From a virus: a stretch of 44,911 nt of DNA. The notes below the pieces were generated by a model that was not told the origin of the DNA, ran no database searches, and was given only the letters and a program-made list of their open reading frames with translations. The position numbers and the translations under genes were made by a program. The stretch is from the IMG/VR virus record IMGVR_UViG_3300008113_000094, positions 1 through 44,911 of that record. The stretch is one strand, 5' to 3'. Shown here in pieces: positions 23,018 to 29,706 of the stretch. Every line of letters begins with the position of its first letter. The stretch's first letter is position 1.

Positions 23018-23091
23018 TGGGGGTTAGTGTAGCGGTAACACTACAGACTTTGACTCTGTCATCACTGGTTCGATCCCAGTACCCTCTGCCA
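23018..23091 (+). tRNA. tRNA-Gln(TTG)
   Basis: Acceptor TGGGGGT/ACCCTCT with a weak T-T first pair (a weak 1-72 pair is typical of Gln), anticodon arm ACAGA-CTTTGAC-TCTGT, G73, encoded CCA. Confidence 0.9.
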
Positions 23092-23096
23092 AACAT

Positions 23097-23171
23097 ATCG
23101 CTGTAGTATAATGGATAATACACTAGGCTACGAACCTGGGAATTGTGGTTCGATTCCATACAGCGATACCA
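23097..23171 (+). tRNA. tRNA-Arg(ACG)
   Basis: Acceptor ATCGCTG/CAGCGAT, anticodon arm CTAGG-CTACGAA-CCTGG, encoded CCA. A34 would need deamination to inosine to read CGC and CGA. Confidence 0.92.
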
Positions 23172-23178
23172 ATATTAT

Positions 23179-23253
23179 CTCGCTTTCGTATAATGGATAA
23201 TACAGTAGGCTTCTACCCTACGAATGTGGGTTCGATTCCTGCAGGCGAGGCCA
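23179..23253 (+). tRNA. tRNA-Arg(TCT)
   Basis: Acceptor CTCGCTT/AGGCGAG, anticodon arm GTAGG-CTTCTAC-CCTAC, G73, encoded CCA. Confidence 0.92.
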
Positions 23254-23259
23254 TTTAAT

Positions 23260-23335
23260 GGTGACATTAGTGTAGTGGCCTGCACACTAGTCTGTGAAAC
23301 TGGTAGTACCGGATCGATACCGGTATGTCACCCCA
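23260..23335 (+). tRNA. tRNA-His(GTG)
   Basis: Extra 5' G (G-1 at 23260) opposite C73, the His identity feature; acceptor GTGACAT/ATGTCAC; anticodon arm CTAGT-CTGTGAA-ACTGG; encoded CCA. Confidence 0.93.
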
Positions 23336-23339
23336 ATTT

Positions 23340-23416
23340 GGGACATTAACTCAGTTCGGAAGAGTCTTGGTCTTCGAAACCAATGGTCGGGGGTTCAAAT
23401 CCCTCATGTCCCTCCA
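23340..23416 (+). tRNA. tRNA-Arg(TCG)
   Basis: Acceptor GGGACAT/ATGTCCC, anticodon arm TTGGT-CTTCGAA-ACCAA, T-loop TTCAAAT, encoded CCA. Third Arg isoacceptor of the cluster. Confidence 0.9.
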
Positions 23417-23426
23417 TAAATAATTT

Positions 23427-23624
23427 ATGGACTATAGAAAAAAAGAGTTTATCGAACTATTAGACGAATTGGTGTCACACCACGCTCGTCAATACAAAGA
23501 TCCACACTTGGCCCTGATATATACCAAAGGGTTTTTTATGTCAATGCTAGCAGATCTTGCGCTCGATGACACTTATGTTGCATCAAGAATTAAACAAAAA
23601 TACAAAAAACTGTTTGACAAATAA
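23427..23624 (+). CDS. Small hypothetical protein
   Basis: 65 residues, helical, starting MDYRKKEFIELLDELVSHHA. No ribosome-binding site; CATAAATA (23415-23422) sits 4 nt before the ATG and overlaps the CCA of tRNA-Arg, another possible late-type box with a leaderless start. The C-terminal codons contain the consensus promoter for tRNA-Ser(GCT). Unknown function. Confidence 0.6.
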   Translation: MDYRKKEFIELLDELVSHHARQYKDPHLALIYTKGFFMSMLADLALDDTYVASRIKQKYKKLFDK

Positions 23625-23642
23625 CAAGTTTTAATCTATAAT
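23614..23642 (+). promoter_or_regulatory. Perfect consensus promoter of tRNA-Ser(GCT)
   Basis: TTGACA (23614-23619), 17 nt, TATAAT (23637-23642). The -35 box lies in the last codons of the preceding gene. Confidence 0.88.
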
Positions 23643-23651
23643 ACAGTTATT

Positions 23652-23739
23652 GGAGTATTGGCCGAGCGGTTAAGGCAACAGATTGCTAATCTGTCACTGG
23701 GCAACCGGTGGGTAGGTTCGATTCCTACATACTCCGCCA
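23652..23739 (+). tRNA. tRNA-Ser(GCT)
   Basis: Acceptor GGAGTAT/ATACTCC, anticodon arm ACAGA-TTGCTAA-TCTGT, long variable arm, G73, encoded CCA. Confidence 0.93.
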
Positions 23740-24067
23740 GAACGTTCCAGCGTCACTGGATACTCTGACCCAGAGGATGAGAAGTAGTGTGACAACTACG
23801 GGTGGTAGTCTTTGAACCAAAAAGGCCGCTAGCAATGCGATAACGGTCCCTGTCGGGAAGCGGGTGGAGGGTGTAAGTGATGGAAGACTAGTTTGGGAGT
23901 GAATAACTTTTGAATGAAACGCCTGATACACTATAATTACCGCCGGGGGATGCAGAGCATACATAAACACACCCATCGTGGACTCTGTGAAACCCGGATA
24001 GTCTATAAGTCGGTTCCTGCAAGGCTTGCACTGAAAATGCCGGGTAAGGTGTGTTTATATATGTTTT
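23740..24067 (+). ncRNA. Structured RNA region with internal promoter, upstream of tRNA-Phe
   Basis: 328 nt without a supported gene. The right half has nested stems: ATAAACACACC (23963-23973) with GGTGTGTTTAT (24048-24058), ACCCGG (23992-23997) with CCGGGT (24040-24045), and TGCAA-GGC-TTGCA (24018-24030). A promoter at 23910-23937 would start transcription about 20 nt before the outer stem. The left half (23740-23900) contains smaller inverted repeats such as CCAG/CTGG. Confidence 0.55.
23910..23937 (+). promoter_or_regulatory. Promoter of structured RNA and tRNA-Phe
   Basis: TTGAAT (23910-23915), 16 nt, TATAAT (23932-23937). Confidence 0.6.
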
Positions 24068-24143
24068 GGCGACATAGCTCAGTCGGTAGAGCAGTAGACT
24101 GAAAATCTATGTGTCGGTGGTTCAATTCCACCTGTCGCTACCA
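24068..24143 (+). tRNA. tRNA-Phe(GAA)
   Basis: Acceptor GGCGACA/TGTCGCT, anticodon arm GTAGA-CTGAAAA-TCTAT, encoded CCA. Confidence 0.93.
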
Positions 24144-24199
24144 CTACACTCACTTTAATTCAACGTACAGAATATTATACAAAATTTTACAAAAGTATT

Positions 24200-24275
24200 G
24201 GTAGAGTAGCATAGTGGCTAATGCACCAGCTTCATACGCTGTTTATCGTGGGTTCGAGTCCCACCTCTACTACCA
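24200..24275 (+). tRNA. tRNA-Met(CAT), elongator type
   Basis: Acceptor GGTAGAG/CTCTACT, anticodon loop TTCATAC with a 4-5 bp stem CAGC/GCTG, encoded CCA. The GCTTCATACGC context resembles elongator Met tRNAs of organelles and some bacteria. Confidence 0.85.
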
Positions 24276-24291
24276 AAATTTGGAGATTATT

Positions 24292-24468
24292 ATGACTACT
24301 TTTAAAAAATTTCAGCCAATGACCTTGAACGCCGGCAAGCTAGTACAAGATTTGATTACCCGAGGTGGTACCATTGTAGTTGATAAAAAAGAATTTGTCT
24401 TGGTCAAACGTATGCAAAGTGTAGCAAAGGTTGATCAATACGGACGAGTTGAATGGCGCCCGGAGTAA
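24292..24468 (+). CDS. 58-residue hypothetical protein
   Basis: Begins MTTFKKFQPMTLNAGKLVQD and ends RVEWRPE. The ATG at 24292 is preceded by TGGAG at 24281-24285; an upstream in-frame start lies within tRNA-Met and is rejected. Beta-rich, basic. Possibly a small nucleic-acid-binding protein, but no family is recognisable. Probably shares the tRNA-Met transcript. Confidence 0.6.
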   Translation: MTTFKKFQPMTLNAGKLVQDLITRGGTIVVDKKEFVLVKRMQSVAKVDQYGRVEWRPE

Positions 24469-24486
24469 ACTGGGCTATATATAGAT

Positions 24487-25053
24487 ATGACCTGGCTACT
24501 AGACTATCATAGAAGTAACACATTTTGGTCCTGGCGGGCCGAGATGTTTACCAACGAGCAGTTGTCAAATATTATTAAACTTGGTAAGCAATTAGAATCA
24601 AAAGATGGCGAAGCCGTGGGCGCACCTACAGCAAGATCAAGTCGTGTTTCCTGGTTGCACCCGGGTCCCGAAACCAATTGGATCTATGAAACATTGACCT
24701 GGAACATTAACGCAGTTAACAAAGACAAATTCAATTATGCACTTTCGCATATAGAACCTCTTCAATTTACCGAGTACGATAGTAATTATCAAGGTTTTTA
24801 TTCCAAGCACTTAGATATGGGCAATGGTGCTGGTGGTTCGAGAAAGCTGTCATTTGTTTTGCAGTTGAGCGACCCCAACGAGTACCAAGGTGGCGAACTT
24901 AAATTACACTGCTCCAATGAGCCAACAATACTGCCCAAAGACAAAGGAAAATTATTATTTTTCCCCAGTTGGGTACTACACGAAGTTACACCAGTTACCC
25001 AAGGCACAAGGCATAGTCTAGTTGGGTGGATAGCTGGGCCAGCATTCAAATGA
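24487..25053 (+). CDS. 2OG-Fe(II) oxygenase, prolyl-4-hydroxylase type
   Basis: 188 residues. YSKHLDMG (His108, Asp110), SFVLQLSDPNEYQGGELKL, KLLFFPSWVLHEVTPV (His165) and TRHSLVGW (Arg175) give the complete jelly-roll active site of P4H-like dioxygenases, a family frequent in T4-like aquatic phages. The substrate could be protein or nucleotide; not inferable. Coupled by ATGA to the radical SAM gene that follows, suggesting sequential chemistry on one substrate. Confidence 0.88.
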   Translation: MTWLLDYHRSNTFWSWRAEMFTNEQLSNIIKLGKQLESKDGEAVGAPTARSSRVSWLHPGPETNWIYETLTWNINAVNKDKFNYALSHIEPLQFTEYDSNYQGFYSKHLDMGNGAGGSRKLSFVLQLSDPNEYQGGELKLHCSNEPTILPKDKGKLLFFPSWVLHEVTPVTQGTRHSLVGWIAGPAFK

Positions 25054-26504
25054 AAAGTATATTATTTGTAACTGCTCCTTGGACTGATACTCAAATGCCC
25101 TTGATGGCGCCTGCAATTTTAAAAAGCGTGGCCGAACAAGCAGGCTACGTGGCCACAGTTTACGAACTTAATGCAGAAATAGCAGAGTTAATCAGAGGAC
25201 ATAAAAATAAAAATTCAATCATTGAATTTTTCTTCAATGGTTTAATCAAGCCTGAAGTTGAACAAGAAGTATTTGACCTAATAGAATCAAAAGCACAGCA
25301 GATAGTCAACCGCAAGTGTGACATTGTGGCATTTAGTGTTTTTACATATTCGAGTCAAATTAGCACCAAGTGGCTTTGCTATCTAATCAAAAAACTTAAC
25401 CCAACAATAAAAATTTTAATCGGTGGTGCCGGCATATTAGATAATCTAACTGGCAGTGGCCATTATGCAGAAGACTTGTTAAGCACTGGTCTAATAGATC
25501 ATTACATTCGTGGCGACGGCGAACATGCACTGATAAATTATCTTAGAGGTGATGCAGAATACCCTGGGGTTAACTCTAATCATTGGAAAGAATTATCTAA
25601 CAACGAGTTGGAATCATTGCCAATGCCCAACTATGATGATTATGATTGGTCTAAATACGATTTAAAAGCATTGCCAATATTGGGCAGTCGCGGGTGTGTC
25701 CGCCAGTGTACTTTTTGTGATATACATGCACACTGGAATAAATTTACCTGGCGCTCGGGTAAAAACATATTTGACGAAATGATACTGTTAAGTAAAAAAT
25801 ACAATATCTATCACTTTAAATTTCAAGACAGTTTAATTAACGGCAACATGAAAGAGTATAGAGAGCTAGTTACTCTATTGGCAGAACATAACTCTACAGC
25901 AAAAAATCCAATCAGCTGGAATAGTTTTTTCATATTCAGACCAGCTACACATTTTAAAGAACGTGATTGGGAGTTAACTGCACGTAGCGGTGCTAAACAA
26001 CTATTAGTCGGAGTAGAAAGCCTTAGCGAACATGTACGCAACCATATGGGCAAAAAATTTAGCAATGACGACATTGAGTATGGTTTAGAACAAGCTCACC
26101 GGTTGGGAATAAAACTGGGACTTTTAATGATTGTTGGCTATGTAACAGAAACAGAAACTGATATTCAATTTGCCGAACAATGGTGGAAAGACCATCAACA
26201 CTATGCCAACAACACCATTGATTTTGTCAATCTTGGTGGCACACTGGGTATTTTAAAAAATACTCCTTTGGAAAAGAATTTTATACCACTAAATTTAATA
26301 CGCACAGGACCCGGCGATCAAGACTGGGCCAATCCTGCTATCAGCAGTACTCCACAACAACGAGCTGAATGGAGTATGCGTATAAGGCGTGTGTTACAAG
26401 ATTGTGGCTACAAAGAATACCAAAGTGTCAGTGACGCTCATTTGGTTATGGAACAGTTAATGAAAAGAGACAGTCAATGGATCAACTCAATAAATCAAAT
26501 TTAA
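25050..26504 (+). CDS. Radical SAM enzyme with B12-binding-like N-terminal domain
   Basis: 484 residues from the ATG overlapping the previous stop. The N-terminal 1-200 is organised like cobalamin-binding/B12-type Rossmann domains of this class (ILFVTAPW..., IVAFSVFTYSSQ, ILIGGAG, YIRGDGEHALI), although the DxHxxG cobalamin motif is absent. The cluster-binding motif CVRQCTFC gives Cys216, Cys220, Cys223, followed by KFQDSLINGN and GVESLSEHVRNHMGK as in the TIM-barrel of these enzymes. Such proteins perform radical methylations or rearrangements on lipids, antibiotics or cofactors. Substrate unknown. It overlaps the next gene by 28 nt. Confidence 0.85.
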   Translation: MKSILFVTAPWTDTQMPLMAPAILKSVAEQAGYVATVYELNAEIAELIRGHKNKNSIIEFFFNGLIKPEVEQEVFDLIESKAQQIVNRKCDIVAFSVFTYSSQISTKWLCYLIKKLNPTIKILIGGAGILDNLTGSGHYAEDLLSTGLIDHYIRGDGEHALINYLRGDAEYPGVNSNHWKELSNNELESLPMPNYDDYDWSKYDLKALPILGSRGCVRQCTFCDIHAHWNKFTWRSGKNIFDEMILLSKKYNIYHFKFQDSLINGNMKEYRELVTLLAEHNSTAKNPISWNSFFIFRPATHFKERDWELTARSGAKQLLVGVESLSEHVRNHMGKKFSNDDIEYGLEQAHRLGIKLGLLMIVGYVTETETDIQFAEQWWKDHQHYANNTIDFVNLGGTLGILKNTPLEKNFIPLNLIRTGPGDQDWANPAISSTPQQRAEWSMRIRRVLQDCGYKEYQSVSDAHLVMEQLMKRDSQWINSINQI

Positions 26505-26905
26505 CATTGGAGTTTGAAATTGGATTTCTCAATGATCATAATATGTCTTTGATCATTGATGGCAAACTATTTGACTCTTTTAGTAGTCCAGATTTTGTTT
26601 ATACAAAACAAATAGAATTGCCAACTGCGGTGTGCATTGAAGTACGAGGTAAAGGAAAAAATGATACTCTAGTAGACGACAATGGGCTGATAGTCAAAGA
26701 CAAATATATTTTATTAAAAAATATTCGTTTAGACGGAGTCAGTTGTGATCCTGTTTATTGTCATAAAGCAATAACTCTAAACACTGGCACTGACAAAATA
26801 AAAAGCCCCTACTGGGGCTTTAATGGATTTGTGCAAATTGATTTCAATGAGCCAAATGGCTTTAGGTGGCTTATAAAGACTCGGAATCTGGCAACGGTAC
26901 AGTAG
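26477..26905 (+). CDS. Beta-rich hypothetical protein
   Basis: 142 residues. Starts within the end of the radical SAM gene. Alternating hydrophobic pattern (LTLEFEIGFLNDHNMSLIID) suggests a beta-sandwich. Its 3' part contains a hairpin that works as a terminator on the opposite strand (26793-26821), and its end overlaps the convergent gene by 35 nt. No family recognised; it might be an accessory subunit of the upstream enzymes. Confidence 0.6.
   Translation: MDQLNKSNLTLEFEIGFLNDHNMSLIIDGKLFDSFSSPDFVYTKQIELPTAVCIEVRGKGKNDTLVDDNGLIVKDKYILLKNIRLDGVSCDPVYCHKAITLNTGTDKIKSPYWGFNGFVQIDFNEPNGFRWLIKTRNLATVQ
26793..26821 (-). terminator. Rho-independent terminator for - strand gene, inside a + strand coding region
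   Basis: AAAGCCCC (26802-26809), loop, GGGGCTTT (26814-26821). Read on the - strand the stem is followed by TTTTTATTTTG, a good T-tract. It lies about 50 nt beyond the stop of the leftward malonyl-CoA-decarboxylase-like gene. Confidence 0.7.
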
Positions 26906-27479
26906 TATAGTCGTAACTTACCATCCATCCCATGCTTTCAGATTGTCTTAGTTGACTACGGTCTGCATTGGGCCACAGATGCCAAGGCATAGCACCATTG
27001 CTAATATGAAAACGGGCCACAGGGTCTTTTTTATCACTGATAAATTGCCATATGGCATCTTGTTCGGGTAGAATTTGACTTTTGGTCAAACTGGGAATAG
27101 GACTTAGAGTAATAAATTTATTAATCTCGGGATACTGTCTTTTGATATCTTTAACAGCACCAAATAAAAGTTTTTGTGTAGCACCTTTGCTACCAACTGC
27201 TTCTGGTAGTCTAAAAATACTATAAAATACAGCAAACTCATATGGGCCATTGCTAACTTCATCGTCCCAAAGTTGATCTGCACTAGTTGGGGCCTGTTTG
27301 CACAGTGCAACCTGTAAGAATACTTCGGGCTGGTCACCATTCAGCATGGTGTAGACTATACGATCATTTTTTACTCTACGTTCGATAGTTTTTATCTCGT
27401 CGGCAGGGTGTACCGGGTCCTGGTGTAGGACGTCTAGCCATGATGGTTTAAATGTTGTGCTTCGATTTGAAATGATCAT
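26871..27479 (-). CDS. Malonyl-CoA decarboxylase-like protein (catalytic domain only)
   Basis: 202 residues, against more than 400 in cellular enzymes. It follows the catalytic C-terminal domain of malonyl-CoA decarboxylase block by block: VHPADEIKTIERRV near 23, EVFLQVALC near 52, FAVFYSIFRLP near 82, KFITLSPIPS (catalytic Ser in TLSPIP, 124-129) and KDPVARFHISNGAM (catalytic His158). That domain has a GNAT-like fold and decarboxylates malonyl-CoA to acetyl-CoA. The helical N-terminal domain is missing. It has its own promoter and terminator on the - strand. An altered acyl-CoA substrate is possible. Confidence 0.78.
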   Translation of the reverse strand: MIISNRSTTFKPSWLDVLHQDPVHPADEIKTIERRVKNDRIVYTMLNGDQPEVFLQVALCKQAPTSADQLWDDEVSNGPYEFAVFYSIFRLPEAVGSKGATQKLLFGAVKDIKRQYPEINKFITLSPIPSLTKSQILPEQDAIWQFISDKKDPVARFHISNGAMPWHLWPNADRSQLRQSESMGWMVSYDYTTVPLPDSESL

Positions 27480-27489
27480 ATAAAATCTC

Positions 27490-27517
27490 TTGAATTTTTA
27501 TCTATTTATATTATAAT
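27490..27517 (+). promoter_or_regulatory. Promoter of tRNA-Gly(GCC)
   Basis: TTGAAT (27490-27495), 16 nt, TATAAT (27512-27517). It shares its -10 region with a - strand promoter. Confidence 0.55.
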
Positions 27518-27538
27518 TGTAAATACACTAACAATCAA
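27510..27538 (-). promoter_or_regulatory. Divergent promoter of malonyl-CoA-decarboxylase-like gene
   Basis: On the - strand: TTGATT (27538-27533), 17 nt, TATAAT (27515-27510). TATAAATA (27510-27503) follows directly, so both early-type and late-type signals may control this gene. Confidence 0.6.
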
Positions 27539-27546
27539 GTTCTTTT

Positions 27547-27622
27547 GCGGGATTAGCTCAGTTGGTAGAGCGCAACCTTGCCAAGGTTGAGGTCGCGAGT
27601 TCGAGCCTCGTTTCCCGCTCCA
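27547..27622 (+). tRNA. tRNA-Gly(GCC)
   Basis: Acceptor GCGGGAT/TTCCCGC, anticodon arm CAACC-TTGCCAA-GGTTG, T73, encoded CCA. It lies 3.3 kb to the right of the main cluster. Confidence 0.92.
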
Positions 27623-27637
27623 AACATTAAGGCGTCA

Positions 27638-28147
27638 ATGAAACAAAAATTTATTAATGCGTACATGGACACAGCAGAAGTATTTGCTGAACTAAGCCAT
27701 GCCCGTCGCCTACATGTAGGTGCTATCGTTGTAAAAGACGATCGCATCATCTCGATTGGCTATAACGGTATGCCTGCCGGTTGGGATAACAACTGCGAAG
27801 ACAAGACATGGGATTCGGGAGCAGGCGGTTGGCTTGATCCAGACGAATTTGATGCCAAGTACCCTTACGAAGAATGGCACGAAGAAGCAGGGCGCAATGT
27901 TCGATACGGGTTAAAAACTAAACCAGAGGTGCTTCACGCAGAAACCAATGCCATTGCGAAACTTGCACGTAGTAGCGAGTCCGGTGAAGGTGCAACTATG
28001 TTTATTACCCATGCACCATGTATGGACTGTGCAAAGCTAATATATCAAAGCGGAATAAACAGTGTATATTATAGACATCAGTACAGGGATCAATCTGGTG
28101 TTACATTTTTAGAAAAAGCCGGTGTGGAAGTTACACATTTGGTATAA
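27638..28147 (+). CDS. Deoxycytidylate (dCMP) deaminase
   Basis: 169 residues from the ATG at 27638; an in-frame start at 27578 is inside tRNA-Gly. Zinc-site motifs HAETNAI (His100, Glu102) and PCMDC (Cys128, Cys131) define the cytidine-deaminase fold, and SIGYNGMP is typical of dCMP deaminases of phages and bacteria. Converts dCMP to dUMP for thymidylate synthesis. The insert of acidic and Trp residues around 50-90 is longer than in minimal enzymes. Probably co-transcribed with tRNA-Gly. Confidence 0.9.
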   Translation: MKQKFINAYMDTAEVFAELSHARRLHVGAIVVKDDRIISIGYNGMPAGWDNNCEDKTWDSGAGGWLDPDEFDAKYPYEEWHEEAGRNVRYGLKTKPEVLHAETNAIAKLARSSESGEGATMFITHAPCMDCAKLIYQSGINSVYYRHQYRDQSGVTFLEKAGVEVTHLV

Positions 28148-28150
28148 ATA
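28143..28150 (+). promoter_or_regulatory. T4-late-type promoter TATAAATA
   Basis: Exact TATAAATA, overlapping the stop codon of the dCMP deaminase. A ribosome-binding site AGGAGA follows at 28159-28164, then ATG at 28173, an ordinary leader layout. Confidence 0.6.
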
Positions 28151-28172
28151 CTAGTATCAGGAGAACCATACA

Positions 28173-28880
28173 ATGGCTTTTACAATAACAGATCTACTCA
28201 AGAATGACAACATTTACCGTGTTACGGTCAATACCGCAGTGCTTGACAATTTGGGATCAGGAGAAATAACAGTAGCGTTAAACAACAATTCTTCATCGAC
28301 TTTAGGTGATATTGACTGCGTACGAACTGTTGATAGCGACGGCGTTACCAACTTTAGTAAAAATACAAACAGTTTAGCAATAGTAGCAGGAATTGACAAA
28401 ACGCAGTCGAACAAATTGACCATTACTAATACCAGTGATGTTTGTGTTGTAGTACAAAACATCGAACTGAGCAATCATAAAAAAATTGTTCCCGACAGCG
28501 ACAAGTCCTGGTACGGTAGTTATGCTTCGTTGTTAGATGGTGGTTTTGTATCCAGTTTGAATTCTGCTCTTGCCTTGTCTGACATTGCTGATCTAAAGGC
28601 ATTTGTTGCAGGCGCTTTTAAAGAGTATTATTCAGCAAACAGTCAACTGTTCGAAACGGATTCCGAATTTGCAACTTCTAAATGGAATTCTATTTTAAGA
28701 AATGGCGCAACAGAATCGTCCACTGGTTCGGGATTTGACGCAATCATCATGACCCCAGGCGACATAATTGAAGTTGATTTAGGCGATATGTTCTCAACTG
28801 CCCAGGCTGAGTTTAGCACCGGTGCTGGTATAGTCAAATATCCTTACAGTCAAGAATACATCAATTCGAAAAAAGTTTAA
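28173..28880 (+). CDS. Probable virion structural protein
   Basis: 235 residues. Starts MAFTITDLLKNDNIYRVTVN, Ser/Thr/Asn-rich and beta-type throughout, no catalytic motif or membrane segment. A perfect late-type TATAAATA box and strong ribosome-binding site in front suggest high late expression. It is the only gene so controlled between metabolic genes. Could be a head decoration or tail protein; no family is recognised. Confidence 0.65.
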   Translation: MAFTITDLLKNDNIYRVTVNTAVLDNLGSGEITVALNNNSSSTLGDIDCVRTVDSDGVTNFSKNTNSLAIVAGIDKTQSNKLTITNTSDVCVVVQNIELSNHKKIVPDSDKSWYGSYASLLDGGFVSSLNSALALSDIADLKAFVAGAFKEYYSANSQLFETDSEFATSKWNSILRNGATESSTGSGFDAIIMTPGDIIEVDLGDMFSTAQAEFSTGAGIVKYPYSQEYINSKKV

Positions 28881-28881
28881 T

Positions 28882-28910
28882 TTGACATTGACATAATTTT
28901 TAGTTATAAT
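28882..28910 (+). promoter_or_regulatory. Perfect consensus promoter
   Basis: TTGACA (28882-28887), 17 nt, TATAAT (28905-28910), directly after the stop of the structural gene. It should drive the 50-residue gene and the glycan cluster beyond. Confidence 0.88.
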
Positions 28911-28939
28911 ATACTTCTTAACCCCCTAAGGAGTATATT

Positions 28940-29092
28940 ATGTTTGAATCACTTGAAGTTCGAAAAGCCGCAAACGGTTTCATTTTAGTTATACATTTTG
29001 AAGACGATTCTAAAGAATTTGTCTATGATACTGAAAGAAAATTATTGCGTGTTATAAAACAATACCTTGGTGAAAAGGTAACAGCTGAGTAA
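28940..29092 (+). CDS. 50-residue hypothetical protein
   Basis: Begins MFESLEVRKAANGFILVIHF and ends GEKVTAE. Strong ribosome-binding site TAAGGAG 7 nt upstream. Looks like a single small alpha/beta domain of the kind found in T4-like phages (short strand pair, then helix ERKLLRVIKQYL). First gene behind a consensus promoter, so likely expressed early and strongly. Function unknown. Confidence 0.65.
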   Translation: MFESLEVRKAANGFILVIHFEDDSKEFVYDTERKLLRVIKQYLGEKVTAE

Positions 29093-29102
29093 CTGTAATC
29101 AA

Positions 29103-29705
29103 ATGCAAGACTACTTAAATACCCATAGTGTAAAAAAATTACAATTAGGGGCCGGCGGCAATGTTTTGTCGGGCTGGCTTAATACTGACATTGAACCACA
29201 CAAGCCCGAAGTGTATCGTTTGGATGCAACTTCGGGCTTTCCTTTTGCGGACAATACGTTTGACTATGTTTTTTCAGAGCACATGATTGAGCATATGACC
29301 TACCAAGAAGGTCAGAAAATGTTACAGGAATGTTTTCGCGTTCTTAAACCCGGTGGAAGAATCAGAATTACTTGTCCTGATATAGAATTTTTAATTAAGT
29401 TACACAAGTCGCCTGGTGCAATGGAAACTAGTTATGTAAATTGGGCCAGCTCACAACTGGACTGGGCTCCTTATGCAGATGCTGTGTTTGTAATCAATAA
29501 CTATGTTAGAGATTGGGGTCATAAGTTTATCTATAGCCGAGGAGTGTTGGCCAAGACGTTAGATTCCGTTGGCTTTAACCAGCTGGAAGCATTTAAGATT
29601 ACAGAAAGCAAGGATGAAAATTTAAAAAATTTAGAAATCCCTCAGCGCATGCCTCCGCACTTTCTGCAATTGGAATCAATGACAATTGAAGGTGTTAAAC
29701 CATAA
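29103..29705 (+). CDS. SAM-dependent methyltransferase (type 11-like)
   Basis: 200 residues. Motifs: QLGAGGNVLSGWLNTDIEP (motif I plus acidic end of strand 2), FPFADNTFDYVFSEHMIEH (motif IV) and VLKPGGRIRITCPD. This pattern is typical of methyltransferases in surface-polysaccharide gene clusters. It precedes a run of glycosyltransferases, so a sugar is the likely substrate; inference. It ends one nucleotide before the next start codon. Confidence 0.85.
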   Translation: MQDYLNTHSVKKLQLGAGGNVLSGWLNTDIEPHKPEVYRLDATSGFPFADNTFDYVFSEHMIEHMTYQEGQKMLQECFRVLKPGGRIRITCPDIEFLIKLHKSPGAMETSYVNWASSQLDWAPYADAVFVINNYVRDWGHKFIYSRGVLAKTLDSVGFNQLEAFKITESKDENLKNLEIPQRMPPHFLQLESMTIEGVKP

Positions 29706-29706
29706 C

